DNA of 62,701 bases from Brumimicrobium sp033722555 (GCA_033722555.1 JAWVYS010000016.1:1-62701), one strand, 5' to 3'; positions 25,430 to 35,109 are shown, counted from the stretch's first letter. Notes: a model not told the origin generated them from the sequence alone. Numbers and translations: made by a program.

Positions 25430-27799
25430 ATGAAAGACCTTTTCAGTTCATCCTTGCGCGAAACCGCTATCCGGCTGTTGACTTTTTTTATTGTTTCCTT
25501 TGTTTTCCTGAGCTACGGGTTTTACCTGCTTTTTGATAAGCATTTTTTCAAGGAACCGGGAGAGATTTATTTTTATGCGATTCTGAATGAATATTTCTTC
25601 ACTTCGCTCATCGGTTTGGTCATTCTCCTGCTCTTTGTTATTACGCGTACTGCGAAGTGGTTCAGAAGAATAATAGACATAACAATCATATTACTTCTGG
25701 TTTTTCAGTCTGCTTCGGTATTTTATTTTATGATCACTCTGGAACCTCTGAGTGCTGACTTATTGAATTTTAGTGCTGCCCATATGGGAATGGTTATGGA
25801 AGATTTCGTCGTTTTCAGGTTCTATTACTTGTCTCTTCTGCTGATCCCTGTTACATATTATTTCCTCATCAAAATTGTCCGTAAAAGAAAGGTCTTTTTA
25901 TATGCTTCCATGTTGTTCATTCTTCCGCTTATCATCATTCCTTTTACCGGTATTCAGTTTTATCCGAAAAATTCAGGAATAAGCAAGAGTCAGCTAGCCG
26001 AAAATAAAACCTATTACTTTTTAAGAACGCTGTCTCACTATTTGTTTGAAGAAAACAATGTGAATTACTCGCTTGCAAAGAAAAAGTACCGGGAGATTGA
26101 ACGGGACAAACTTTTGTTACAGGAAGATTTTCCGCTGCTTCATTCAACTCCGGAGGGAAATACGCTGGCACCTTTTTTCGATCTTCAAGAAGAACCGCCA
26201 AACATTGTTTTCATAATCGTTGAGAGTTTATCTTCCTCATACAGCGGCCCTGCAGCGGATGAACTTAGTTTTACTCCTTTTCTGGATTCACTGGCAGGCG
26301 AATCACTTTATTTTAGAAATACGCTGGCCACGGGGGAACGCACATTTGCTGTTCTACCATCTGTTCTCGCATCCCTCCCTCACGGAACTAAGGGATTTCT
26401 GAATCTTAAAGGGGATTTTCCGAATCATCATTCGCTCCCGCGTTTTTTATTTGATAATGGATACACCGGCGCATTTTTTTATGGGGGCTATGCCCGGTTT
26501 GATCATATGGATGTTTTCATGGATTCAGAGGGCTTTCACCCGATTTTCGATAGAAAAGAATACAATTACGAAGGAACCGGCCTCAAAACCTCTGTTGACC
26601 CCGTTCCATTTGGAATAGGGGATAAGTTATTGTTAGAAAATGTCCTGAAATACTCAGACAGTTTAAACAGAACAAACCCTTATCTTGACGTTATTCTTAC
26701 ACTATCAATGCATTTTCCCTTCAATATCGAGCGAAAGGAATATTATATGAATCGTGCTAGTGCAAAACTAAGTGCCGCGAAGAAATCCGATCCTTCCTTT
26801 TATAGGAAAAATAAGAAATACATTGAACCTTTTGCAACTATGCTATACACGGATGATGCGTTAAAAGCTTATTTCAGGAAAAGAAGGATGAGAAAAGATC
26901 ATGAGAACACCATTTATATTATTCTGGGAGATCATATGATGACAGACATTCCTCAAGAGAGTCCAGTCGAGAAATATAGGGTCCCGATGATCATTTACTC
27001 TCCGCTTCTAACCAGAACAAAAACCGTGAATGCAGTTAATTCCCACCTTGATATTACACCGGCCCTCGTAAAATTGATTGGGGAGCAGTATGCGTTTAAT
27101 ATTCCCGACCAGGTGCATTGGCTAGGAACTTTACCTGATACCTCATCGTCTTTTCAGAATAAGAGAAATATTCTTTTCATGCGTAATAACAAGGTGTGCA
27201 CGGATTTTATGTTGGGTGAATGTTTTATCAGTTATGACAGAATTTACACCATTGAAGACGGACTCCGGCTAAAGCGAATAGATGACGAAAAACGTCTCAC
27301 TGAACTCATCGGGAACAGGGCTTATTTTGAAAAACTCCATGCTGAAGTAATACGTCGAAACGAACTCCTTCCTCCCACGGATTATGATGTAGTTCTGCAT
27401 GAAAGTAAATCGGAGATTATCCGTTTTTCAGACACTTTGGAATTTGTTGAAATCTACCGGGACTCATTGGTTAATAATTTCGAAAAACTCGAGTTGAAAC
27501 TTCGAATAAAACTGGATGAGGGCTGGTATTCCGGTGATCGTGAGGAACAGGCTATGCTGATTTGCTCCATTCAAAGAGAAGGAAAGCAGATTTACTATAA
27601 AAACATGAATTTATCTCTGGAGAAAACTGATATTGCAGAAGAAAGAGTTATAAATCTTAATATTCAGGATAATCTTGGCTTCGAACTGATGAAATCTGAT
27701 GAATTTGTGTTATATTTTTGGAATAAGGAGAAGAAGGGAAAGGAATATCAGGTCGTGATAAGTAATTTCACTATTCTTGGCAAAAGCGAGAAGCAATGA
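25430..27799 (+). CDS. LTA-synthase-like membrane sulfatase with extra C-terminal domain
   Basis: A 789-residue inner-membrane enzyme of the alkaline-phosphatase/sulfatase superfamily. Five transmembrane helices (about 14-34, 52-70, 80-102, 130-149, 157-175) precede an extracytoplasmic catalytic domain (about 255-580). Compared with staphylococcal LtaS, the metal and nucleophile residues are present: Glu265 in VESLSS, Thr305 in TGERTFA, Asp501-His502 in LGDHMM, and the substrate His428 in SMHFPF. Unlike LtaS it carries about 140 more residues, a beta-rich C-terminal domain (about 650-789). It probably transfers phosphoglycerol or a similar group onto a periplasmic or surface glycan. The next gene overlaps by four bases (ATGA). 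Confidence 0.87.
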   Translation: MKDLFSSSLRETAIRLLTFFIVSFVFLSYGFYLLFDKHFFKEPGEIYFYAILNEYFFTSLIGLVILLLFVITRTAKWFRRIIDITIILLLVFQSASVFYFMITLEPLSADLLNFSAAHMGMVMEDFVVFRFYYLSLLLIPVTYYFLIKIVRKRKVFLYASMLFILPLIIIPFTGIQFYPKNSGISKSQLAENKTYYFLRTLSHYLFEENNVNYSLAKKKYREIERDKLLLQEDFPLLHSTPEGNTLAPFFDLQEEPPNIVFIIVESLSSSYSGPAADELSFTPFLDSLAGESLYFRNTLATGERTFAVLPSVLASLPHGTKGFLNLKGDFPNHHSLPRFLFDNGYTGAFFYGGYARFDHMDVFMDSEGFHPIFDRKEYNYEGTGLKTSVDPVPFGIGDKLLLENVLKYSDSLNRTNPYLDVILTLSMHFPFNIERKEYYMNRASAKLSAAKKSDPSFYRKNKKYIEPFATMLYTDDALKAYFRKRRMRKDHENTIYIILGDHMMTDIPQESPVEKYRVPMIIYSPLLTRTKTVNAVNSHLDITPALVKLIGEQYAFNIPDQVHWLGTLPDTSSSFQNKRNILFMRNNKVCTDFMLGECFISYDRIYTIEDGLRLKRIDDEKRLTELIGNRAYFEKLHAEVIRRNELLPPTDYDVVLHESKSEIIRFSDTLEFVEIYRDSLVNNFEKLELKLRIKLDEGWYSGDREEQAMLICSIQREGKQIYYKNMNLSLEKTDIAEERVINLNIQDNLGFELMKSDEFVLYFWNKEKKGKEYQVVISNFTILGKSEKQ

Positions 27800-28998
27800 G
27801 GAAAATGTGGTACTTCATAATTTTTTTACTCATCCTGGTCTCATGCACTGAAAAAACAGTGTCAGATGAAGTTTGGGAAGTCGATATTCCCTCAGATCTT
27901 CAGTTTTTGGGCCATAAAGGTAGTGGAACGATTGACGAGCTGGGGAATCTCGGATTTATGGAAAATAGCTGGCCGGCTGTTAAAAATGCATTTGACAGAA
28001 TAGACGGCTGTGAGGTTGATCTTCAGCTCAGCCGGGATTCGACATTGTGGGTTCATCACAATCACGATGTTCTCAACTGTGATGACTCCTTGGTTAATTT
28101 TTTTGATCAAACTGACCTCAGTATTGATCAGATTAGTCAGTGCGTTTACGGTGGTCAGCTTATAAAACTGGAAGCTTTATTGAACAGAATTAGAAAAGAA
28201 GATTATCTGAACAAAACGCTTTCTCTTGATTTAAAAGTACTTTATAACCCTGTTACGCTGGAAACATTTGGCTCGGAAGAAAACCTAGCGCGCTTTGTGG
28301 CAAAGTTGCTAAAGGAAATGATAAGTGATGAGCAGATCGATATCTTGATCGAGGTAAGTTCACTGTCACAGTATACTATTTTTCGTTCTATGCTGAAAAA
28401 CGAGATCTTTCTGATAAATTATCATCCTTCGTCGGCCTTTCTGGAAGAAAGTAAAAGGAATAGGATCGATTTATCCTTACCTCTTTCTGAGCTACCATCC
28501 TCTGTTAATTTTAAATCAAGGGATGAAGTTCAGTTATGGACCATAAATCAGCCCGATGAAATGTTGAAGGCACTGAAACTTAAGCCTGATTATATTCAGA
28601 GTGATAATGTGACAATGATGGAGTTTTTTAAAGAAATTCAATCGGGAAGCACATTGCATCGGGTGCGGTTAGATACCTTTCAGGTTAAAATGGATTCAGA
28701 CAGAGAGTTTCATTCACTGGGAGTTTATGACGCTGATGATATCCGCGCCCTCGCTAAAATTACTCTTGAAGTCAATACTATTCCCGAAGAATGTGTCCTG
28801 GTGCTGGAAGCTGTAGATACAAGGGAAAAAACTGTGCACTGGGAGGGCAAGAACATAAAAGATTCAGGGCCGATTTACTTTTTCATCGACCCTGAATACC
28901 TTAAATACAAGAAAGCAAAGATCATTAAACTTTATCTCTGGAATAAGGAACACAAAGTTGTAGACCTGGTGCTCACATCAGAGAAATTTGTTCTTTGA
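27796..28998 (+). CDS. Glycerophosphodiester phosphodiesterase-family lipoprotein
   Basis: A 400-residue lipoprotein (lipobox ILVSC, Cys17). Residues 37-280 form a GDPD TIM-barrel with the expected pattern: His40 in LGHKG (HKG in place of the usual HRG), Glu56-Asn57 in FMENSW, Glu73 and Asp75 in CEVDLQ, and His90-Asp91 in HHNHD. The last 115 residues form a beta-rich domain ending LYLWNKEHKVVDLVLTSEKF, close to VLYFWNKEKKGKEYQVVISNF at the end of the preceding sulfatase. The ATGA overlap indicates translational coupling. The likely role is to cleave a glycerophosphodiester made or modified by its partner; the substrate is inferred. Confidence 0.85.
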   Translation: MRKMWYFIIFLLILVSCTEKTVSDEVWEVDIPSDLQFLGHKGSGTIDELGNLGFMENSWPAVKNAFDRIDGCEVDLQLSRDSTLWVHHNHDVLNCDDSLVNFFDQTDLSIDQISQCVYGGQLIKLEALLNRIRKEDYLNKTLSLDLKVLYNPVTLETFGSEENLARFVAKLLKEMISDEQIDILIEVSSLSQYTIFRSMLKNEIFLINYHPSSAFLEESKRNRIDLSLPLSELPSSVNFKSRDEVQLWTINQPDEMLKALKLKPDYIQSDNVTMMEFFKEIQSGSTLHRVRLDTFQVKMDSDREFHSLGVYDADDIRALAKITLEVNTIPEECVLVLEAVDTREKTVHWEGKNIKDSGPIYFFIDPEYLKYKKAKIIKLYLWNKEHKVVDLVLTSEKFVL

Positions 28999-29002
28999 TT
29001 AT

Positions 29003-30571
29003 TTATTCGCTTAAAATGAAGCCTTCTTTTGTGGCGGTCCATCTTTCGCCGGCTTCCGGTTCATGATAAAAGTGATCTTTTCCTGAGCTTATTTCAAAAC
29101 GCATGTCAAATGGCATGTCCGGTATTACGACGGATTTTCCGGTTGGTACACGAATTTCCACGGTGACCACCTGCGCTCTTAATTTCGAACTTTTCGGAAA
29201 GGAATAGGTTATCGGTAAGACAAGGGAGTCCGAAAAATAGTTGGGTTGATACTTTATTGCCCTCGTATTCTCCATCGCTGCTTTAGGTGTTTTACCATTG
29301 CTTCTTTTCTTCACAGCCACTGAAAAATTCGTTAATACAGTATCGTGAATAATCTCAATAAATGGCATCCCCATTTCTATTTCTTCTTTTCCTATATGTA
29401 TAAAATTGTGTTCGTCAGGTACTAAAGCACCTTCGAGTAGATAACTGTAATCCTCGGAGTAGTTGGTTGTAAGATAAAGGACCTGGGTGCTATCCATTTC
29501 TGTGTTTTCAATTTCTTCTTCAATATTGAATTCACTCTTGAAATCGAGCCCTAGTTGCAAACCGGTGTACCCGAGAATTACAATGGCAATTATCCATGCG
29601 ATCAATCCCCCTATGAAAGGAAACTTGATCTTTCCTTTGTAGTTAAACAAGAGTTTAATTCCGACACTTACAATGGCCAGAATAGGCAGAAGAATTACAA
29701 AAAGTAATGACCAGAAAGCCCAGTTTGACGTACCTGACGGATAAAGTGCCGAGAAGATCGTTTTTAAATTATTATCCATGTTTTCCGACGTAAAATTGAT
29801 CAGCTCGAAATCACCGAAGAAGAAAATCAGGGACCCGACAAGGAATATGATCCCCCCTGCAATAAATGCAATTCCCAAAATCTTTGCGAAGAGAAGTAAG
29901 ATAGATTTAACTACGGATCTTCCTTTGTGTACAGACTGTTTAATGGAACTTGCTGCCCGAGTAGCCCCACCTTTGGCTTCTTTGGTAAATCCTGAAACGA
30001 ACTCTTTGATATTGTCGAGGGTTGCCGGTTGGCCACGCATTTCGAGTTTTTGAGCCGTTGTTTTCGCTTCGGGAATTACTATCCAAAGAATAATATAAAC
30101 AAGGATACCGCTACCTCCCAGAATAACCATAAGTATGAAAATTATTCGAATGATTACCGGATCTATGTCGAAATAATGACCCAGACCCGATGATACTCCT
30201 CCGATAACACCGTTTTCATCGTCACGGTAAAGCCGCTTACTGATTCTCTCAGTGTTCGGTTGGGTGGCATTTTCTTTATTCTGAGATTCCTCTTCTGCAT
30301 CCGGATCAGGAACTGAATAATCAGTTGGTTCGCCCATAATCTGAATTACTTCATGAACATTCCCTTCAGTAATAACCTGCTTTGATTCATTTAACTGACC
30401 TAGAAATATTTCTGCGATACGGGCTTCGATATCCTCTATAATCTCATTGACTCCCTCTTCTCCGGCAAGCAATTTTCTAATTTCATCAAGGTATAATTTC
30501 AATCGGTTATATCCGTCTTCTTCAATGTTAAACACTAGTCCGGCAACATTGATAGTTACTGTCTTTTTCAT
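29003..30571 (-). CDS. PspC-domain membrane protein
   Basis: A 522-residue membrane protein. Residues 1-85 form the small N-terminal domain often joined to PspC in Bacteroidota (TVTINVAGLVFNIEEDGYNRL; ITEGNVHEVIQIMGEPTDY). Residues 113-170 are the PspC domain (KRLYRDDENGVIGGVSSGLG, then one long hydrophobic helix). At least three further membrane helices follow around residues 220-250, 290-310 and 325-345. The C-terminal 170 residues are probably exposed outside the cytoplasm. PspC proteins are tied to envelope stress. It lies one base after the PadR gene, so that repressor probably controls it. Confidence 0.88.
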   Translation of the reverse strand: MKKTVTINVAGLVFNIEEDGYNRLKLYLDEIRKLLAGEEGVNEIIEDIEARIAEIFLGQLNESKQVITEGNVHEVIQIMGEPTDYSVPDPDAEEESQNKENATQPNTERISKRLYRDDENGVIGGVSSGLGHYFDIDPVIIRIIFILMVILGGSGILVYIILWIVIPEAKTTAQKLEMRGQPATLDNIKEFVSGFTKEAKGGATRAASSIKQSVHKGRSVVKSILLLFAKILGIAFIAGGIIFLVGSLIFFFGDFELINFTSENMDNNLKTIFSALYPSGTSNWAFWSLLFVILLPILAIVSVGIKLLFNYKGKIKFPFIGGLIAWIIAIVILGYTGLQLGLDFKSEFNIEEEIENTEMDSTQVLYLTTNYSEDYSYLLEGALVPDEHNFIHIGKEEIEMGMPFIEIIHDTVLTNFSVAVKKRSNGKTPKAAMENTRAIKYQPNYFSDSLVLPITYSFPKSSKLRAQVVTVEIRVPTGKSVVIPDMPFDMRFEISSGKDHFYHEPEAGERWTATKEGFILSE

Positions 30572-30572
30572 T

Positions 30573-30902
30573 TCAATGTGTTTTTGATATTTTAATTACT
30601 GCTTCCTGGAGCTCCTGCCAGGTATCTTTCAGTTCTTCCAGAAATTCTCCGCCTTGTGCTGTAAGCGAATAATATTTTCTGGGTGGTCCTGCGCTCGATT
30701 CCTCCCACCTGTATTCCAACAAGGATGCATTTTTCAAGCGGGTGAGGAGCGGATAAAGCGTTCCTTCTACAATGATGAGTTTCACTTGCTTCAACTCTTC
30801 GATGATTTCAGAGGGATAACATTCTTTCTTTGAAAGTATGGCAAGTATGCAATATTCTAAAATTCCCTTTCTCATCTGTGCCTTTGTGTTTTCAATTTTC
30901 AT
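30573..30902 (-). CDS. PadR-family transcriptional regulator
   Basis: A 109-residue winged-helix repressor starting at the ATG at 30902 (MKIENTKAQMRKGILEY). The longer open frame to 30980 covers the promoter and is rejected. PadR hallmarks are ILSKKECYPSEIIEELK, IIVEGTLYPLLTRLKNASLLEYRWEE (quoted in part) and PPRKYYSLTAQG. It heads a two-gene operon with the PspC protein. A palindrome over its own promoter suggests autoregulation. The inducing signal is unknown, but PadR-PspC pairs are common in this phylum. Confidence 0.92.
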   Translation of the reverse strand: MKIENTKAQMRKGILEYCILAILSKKECYPSEIIEELKQVKLIIVEGTLYPLLTRLKNASLLEYRWEESSAGPPRKYYSLTAQGGEFLEELKDTWQELQEAVIKISKTH

Positions 30903-30947
30903 AACTTTTTTAATTCCATAAAACGTTTTTTTGCATGAAAGCTTCGC

Positions 30948-30955
30948 CAAATATA
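30948..30955 (-). promoter_or_regulatory. Candidate -7 box of padR-pspC (TATATTTG)
   Basis: On the minus strand TATATTTG matches TAnnTTTG, 46 bases before the PadR ATG. A TTTG at 30981-30978 lies 22 bases upstream, close to the normal -33 spacing. Confidence 0.55.
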
Positions 30956-30964
30956 TAATAAATA

Positions 30965-30985
30965 GTACTATGCAATACAAAGTAC
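30965..30985. promoter_or_regulatory. Candidate PadR operator (palindrome)
   Basis: GTACTATG-CAATA-CAAAGTAC is an inverted repeat with 8-bp arms, one mismatch and a 5-nt centre. It covers the -33 element of the padR promoter, so a bound repressor would block RNA polymerase. PadR boxes in other bacteria have a similar palindromic form. Confidence 0.55.
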
Positions 30986-31083
30986 CATGTAAAAAAATAT
31001 AAAAAAATTTAAAAAGGAATAGTCTTACAGCTTAAAGATCTGAAAATAAAATACTTAGAACTAACTATTTTTATCTTGAAAAA

Positions 31084-33090
31084 TCAGATGATCGCTTTAA
31101 GGGCTTCATCAAGTGTTCGGTAGGGAGCCAGGCAGACTCTGTTTACACATACATAAATGAGTTTTTCATCGGTATTTTTATCCTTTAATACAGGAAGGTG
31201 ATCGGTCTTTCCGCCGGCGAGGATTTTATTCGGAAAGTATTGTTTGCCCATTTCGTAAGGGACGTGCTTCTCGTGATTGCCTGTTACGGATATTTCATAG
31301 AAAGGCTCCGTGAAATTCAAAGCCAGCATTGCCCAATTTGAATATCCGGATCCATATCCCGGCATATCGGGATAAAGATTGGAAAGCATCTGGCGGGCGC
31401 GTTCAATGAGTTTATCATCAGCGTAGAATTTACCTAACCGGAAAAGATTGTGTGCCATTACACTGTTTGATGAAGGAATAACATTGTCGTGAATTTCAGT
31501 TTTACGGGCGATTAATTCACCCGAGTCCTCCGTAAAGAAATACATTCCTGTTTTTTCATCCGTGAATTTTGTGTTGCAATAACCGAGTATTTCATAGGCG
31601 AGTTGAATCCATTTGGTGTCAAAACTAACTTCGTATAGTGTGATGAACGCATCGATGGTGTGAGCATAATCCTCAATAAAAGCCTTAATTTTTGACTCTT
31701 TATGCTTGCTTGTTCGCCACAAGCTGAAATTATCCTCCAACTGGAAATTCTGCAACCAGTTTCCAAGAGCGATAGCCTCATCAATTAGATCGCTGTCCTG
31801 GAGTGCGGTTCCTGCAGTTGCGAGACCTTTAATAGTCATGGCATTCCATGCAGTGAGCTTTTTATCATCTATTCCCGGTTTCGTTCTCAGTGCTCGTCTC
31901 TGAAGCAGTTTCTCACGTACCTTGTTCAATTTGATCCTGAACTCTTCCGGATGGAGACCATGCTTATCCGCAAAGTCTTTCAATCTATGGGTTCGCATCA
32001 AAATATAATTACCTTCTTCCCAGTATCCGAGTTGATTAATGTTATAGTAATCCGAAAACCAGTCAAAATCTTCCTGAAGTAACTCCCGAAGTTCATCTTT
32101 GGTCCAAACATAATACCTGCCTTCAACGCCTTCGGAATCAGCATCTATTGCAGAGAAATAACCTCCTTCAAAATCTTTCATTTCTCTGTTTAGCCAACTG
32201 ACCGTTTCTCTGATTACATTTTCATAGAGCGGATTTTTGAATTGTTGGTAGGCGAGCCCGTACAACGTTAAAAGTTGGGCATTATCGTAGAGCATCTTTT
32301 CGAAATGGGGAACTTTCCAGAGCAGGTCAACCGAATACCTGGAAAAGCCTCCGCCGATCTGATCATAAATACCTCCGAACGCCATTTTTTCCAGAGTAAG
32401 TGCAACATGTGAGAGAACAGTTTTGTCCTTTTTTTGCACCCCATAACGCAACAAGAATTCATAATTGTTTGGCAAAGGAAATTTCGGAGCCCGGTGATCC
32501 CCTCCCTCTTCAAAATCAAACTTCGTTTTCCATTTTTTAACCAGGAGATCAAGAATGTCGGTGTCAAATTCACCTGCAACGATCTGTTTGTTGATCAGGT
32601 CCGACTGACGAATACCTTCTGTTAATTTTTCTGCGTAATCCTCAACCTTTTCAGGTTGTTCCGAAAAGACCTGTTGAAGATTCTGCAGCACTGTCTTCCA
32701 TTGATCTATAGGGAAATAAGTACCGCCATAAATGGGCCTTCCATCGTTGAGCGCAAAACAGTTAAGGGGCCAACCTCCTTGTCCGGTCATTATCTGAACA
32801 GCCTGCATATATATCTGATCAACATCGGGACGCTCTTCTCTGTCGACTTTGATACACACGAAGTATTTATTCATTATTTCGGCGACCTCTATATTTTCAA
32901 AACTCTCCTTTTCCATCACGTGGCACCAGTGACATGCAGAGTATCCGATACTTATCAAAACGAGTTTATTTTCTGCGCGGGCCCTGTCAAAGGCTTCAGT
33001 ACTCCATTCAACCCAGTTCACGGGATTATGAGCGTGCTGAAGTAAATAGGGACTGGAAGACTTTATCAGGTCATTGGTGAATTCAGGCAT
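31084..33090 (-). CDS. Thioredoxin-domain DUF255 protein (YyaL/SSP411 family)
   Basis: A 668-residue protein. The N-terminal thioredoxin-like domain has NPVNWVEWSTEAFDRA, and SACHWCHVMEKESFE with a CxxC pair; TGQGGWPLNCF follows. The rest (about 200-620) is an (alpha/alpha)6-barrel like N-acylglucosamine 2-epimerases, with WKVPHFEKMLYDNAQLL, LTAWNAMTIKGLA and FIEDYAHTIDAFI. The biochemical role of this widely conserved family is not settled. No signal peptide, so cytoplasmic. Length is normal. It stands apart from its neighbours. Confidence 0.9.
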   Translation of the reverse strand: MPEFTNDLIKSSSPYLLQHAHNPVNWVEWSTEAFDRARAENKLVLISIGYSACHWCHVMEKESFENIEVAEIMNKYFVCIKVDREERPDVDQIYMQAVQIMTGQGGWPLNCFALNDGRPIYGGTYFPIDQWKTVLQNLQQVFSEQPEKVEDYAEKLTEGIRQSDLINKQIVAGEFDTDILDLLVKKWKTKFDFEEGGDHRAPKFPLPNNYEFLLRYGVQKKDKTVLSHVALTLEKMAFGGIYDQIGGGFSRYSVDLLWKVPHFEKMLYDNAQLLTLYGLAYQQFKNPLYENVIRETVSWLNREMKDFEGGYFSAIDADSEGVEGRYYVWTKDELRELLQEDFDWFSDYYNINQLGYWEEGNYILMRTHRLKDFADKHGLHPEEFRIKLNKVREKLLQRRALRTKPGIDDKKLTAWNAMTIKGLATAGTALQDSDLIDEAIALGNWLQNFQLEDNFSLWRTSKHKESKIKAFIEDYAHTIDAFITLYEVSFDTKWIQLAYEILGYCNTKFTDEKTGMYFFTEDSGELIARKTEIHDNVIPSSNSVMAHNLFRLGKFYADDKLIERARQMLSNLYPDMPGYGSGYSNWAMLALNFTEPFYEISVTGNHEKHVPYEMGKQYFPNKILAGGKTDHLPVLKDKNTDEKLIYVCVNRVCLAPYRTLDEALKAII

Positions 33091-33115
33091 GACTGAAATA
33101 TTTATGTATTTTTTG

Positions 33116-33577
33116 TCAAACCTTTATATTAAGGTCTTTCGGATTTATTGTCTTGGTTTCGTCAATCTCCTTTTTTCTGGGAATACCAAAGACTGAAGCT
33201 TTGAGTTTGCCTTTTAGCCTTACATTTACCGATGATTTTGTGATATATCGGGCAAGTTTAAACATCGCGCCTTTTTCCAGTTCGATCTCAATAGGAACAT
33301 TGTCGACGGTTGTTTTTTTTCTTTTCATTTTGAAGGCTTTGGTAAGATGAGCCTTACCGATATATTCTTCGTCCACATAAAGATCAAAGGCGGATCTTTT
33401 TATTTTTATTCCAAAACCGTTCGGATTAAAAACTGTGACATCGAGATTGAAGCTAACCTTTTCCTGAGTTAATTTTTCAATTTTAAAATTGGAAATACCT
33501 TTGAATTCAGGAATTTCAATACAGCCGGTTAAAGAAGATATAATTACTACGAGTATAAGAATCTTGAAATATCGCAT
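33116..33577 (-). CDS. LEA14-like (WHy domain) lipoprotein
   Basis: A 153-residue lipoprotein with signal peptide and lipobox (SSLTGC, Cys19). The mature part is one LEA type 2/WHy beta-sandwich, with SFNLDVTVFNPNGFGIKIKR, LYVDEEYIGKAHL and a closing VNVRLKGKLKASVFG. This family is linked to desiccation and stress protection in plants; in bacteria it is an envelope protein without a fixed role. It starts two bases after the dipeptidase stop, suggesting co-transcription. Confidence 0.83.
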   Translation of the reverse strand: MRYFKILILVVIISSLTGCIEIPEFKGISNFKIEKLTQEKVSFNLDVTVFNPNGFGIKIKRSAFDLYVDEEYIGKAHLTKAFKMKRKKTTVDNVPIEIELEKGAMFKLARYITKSSVNVRLKGKLKASVFGIPRKKEIDETKTINPKDLNIKV

Positions 33578-33579
33578 AT

Positions 33580-34968
33580 CTATTTATTTAACTCAGCGAA
33601 TTCTTTATAAAAATAGGGTATTGTTTCGATGCCTTTGTAAAAATTGAACAATCCGTAATTTTCATTTGGTGAATGAATAGCGTCAGAATCCAGTCCGAAG
33701 CCCATTAATACTGTCTTTAAACCCAAAACTTCCTCAAACAGTGCTACGATCGGAATACTTCCTCCGCTTCTTAAAGGTATGGGTTTTTTTCCAAAGGATT
33801 TTTCCATTGCATTGCTGGCTGCCTGATATCCGGAGGAATCTATAGGCGTAACAGCAGGTTGTGCTCCGTGGTGCGGTTTAACCATCACCCGGACAGATTC
33901 AGGAGCGATGCTTTCAAAATATTCTTTAAAAAGTCGCGTAATTTCATCCGGATCCTGGTGGGGCACTAAACGCATCGAAATTTTCGCAAATGCCTTTGAA
34001 GGAATAACGGTTTTTGCACCCTCTCCGGTGTAACCACCCCACATCCCGTTTACATCAAGCGTAGGCCGGATCGATCCTCTTTCTCGAGTCGTATATCCTT
34101 TTTCCCCGTGAACATCTTTGATATTCAGAGCCTCTTTATATTTATTTTCGTCGTAAGGAGCTCTGTTCATTTCGGAGCGTTCTTCTTCAGTAATCACCTC
34201 AACTTTATCATAAAATCCGGGAATGCTAATTCTGTTGTTTTCATCCTTTAATCGGGCGATCATTTCTGAAAGTATATTTAAAGGGTTAGCCACGCATCCT
34301 CCGTAGAGACCTGAATGAAGGTCTCTGTTAGGGCCCCTGACCTCAACCTCTACATAGCTGAGGCCTCTTAATCCTGTGGTGATAGAAGGAGTATCGTTTG
34401 AAATGATGCCGGTGTCCGATACCAAAATTATATCCGCATTTAATCTTTCTTTATTCTCTTTGATGAAGATCCCCAGATTTTCACTACCGACTTCTTCTTC
34501 TCCTTCAATCATGAATTTTGCATTACAGGGCAATTCATTGCTTTTAACCATGGCCTCAAACGCTTTGATGTGCATGAACATTTGTCCTTTGTCATCACAA
34601 GCTCCTCTTGCGAAAATGGCTCCTTCAGGATGATTTTTTGTCTTTTTTACCGTTGGTTCGAAAGGTGGAGTGTCCCATAGCTCCATGGGATCAGCCGGTT
34701 GAACGTCGTAGTGGCCGTATACCAAAACTGTTGGAAGTGCGGGATCGATTATTTTTTCTGCATAAACAATAGGATGTCCTTTGGTTTGACAGATTTCAAC
34801 ATTTTCTGCTCCTGCTTCTGTGAGATGAGAAGCAACCATTTGAGCGGCTTCCTGTACATCGGATTTATGTTTGGGATCAGCTGATACAGAAGGTATTTTA
34901 AGTAATTCGAACAGCTCTTTTAAAAATTTCTTATCGTTTTCCTTGATGTATTTTTGAGTTTTGTTCAT
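33580..34968 (-). CDS. M20-family dipeptidase
   Basis: A 462-residue zinc peptidase. Metal and catalytic residues are in VLVYGHYDVQPADP (His, Asp), ARGACDDKGQM (bridging Asp), GEEEVGSE (catalytic Glu plus ligand) and DSDAIHSPNENYG (His ligand). The dimerisation domain contains GLRGLSYVEVEVRGP. It hydrolyses dipeptides, probably with broad specificity, in the cytoplasm. No signal peptide. The LEA-type lipoprotein gene follows it closely. Confidence 0.92.
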   Translation of the reverse strand: MNKTQKYIKENDKKFLKELFELLKIPSVSADPKHKSDVQEAAQMVASHLTEAGAENVEICQTKGHPIVYAEKIIDPALPTVLVYGHYDVQPADPMELWDTPPFEPTVKKTKNHPEGAIFARGACDDKGQMFMHIKAFEAMVKSNELPCNAKFMIEGEEEVGSENLGIFIKENKERLNADIILVSDTGIISNDTPSITTGLRGLSYVEVEVRGPNRDLHSGLYGGCVANPLNILSEMIARLKDENNRISIPGFYDKVEVITEEERSEMNRAPYDENKYKEALNIKDVHGEKGYTTRERGSIRPTLDVNGMWGGYTGEGAKTVIPSKAFAKISMRLVPHQDPDEITRLFKEYFESIAPESVRVMVKPHHGAQPAVTPIDSSGYQAASNAMEKSFGKKPIPLRSGGSIPIVALFEEVLGLKTVLMGFGLDSDAIHSPNENYGLFNFYKGIETIPYFYKEFAELNK

Positions 34969-35109
34969 TCGTATGTTTTTTTGTTAAAATTAGCGATATT
35001 ATCCATTTTTAGGAGCTATAAAATATATTTTTTATAATTCATGCAACCTTTTTTTAGTTGAATCAGTTTAGAATTATACGAACTATAGACATATTAAAAT
35101 TTACTTTCC

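Noticed and set aside
30903..30980. 26-residue N-terminal extension of the PadR protein
   Set aside because: It covers the -7 box and part of the palindrome; the PadR fold starts at the later ATG.
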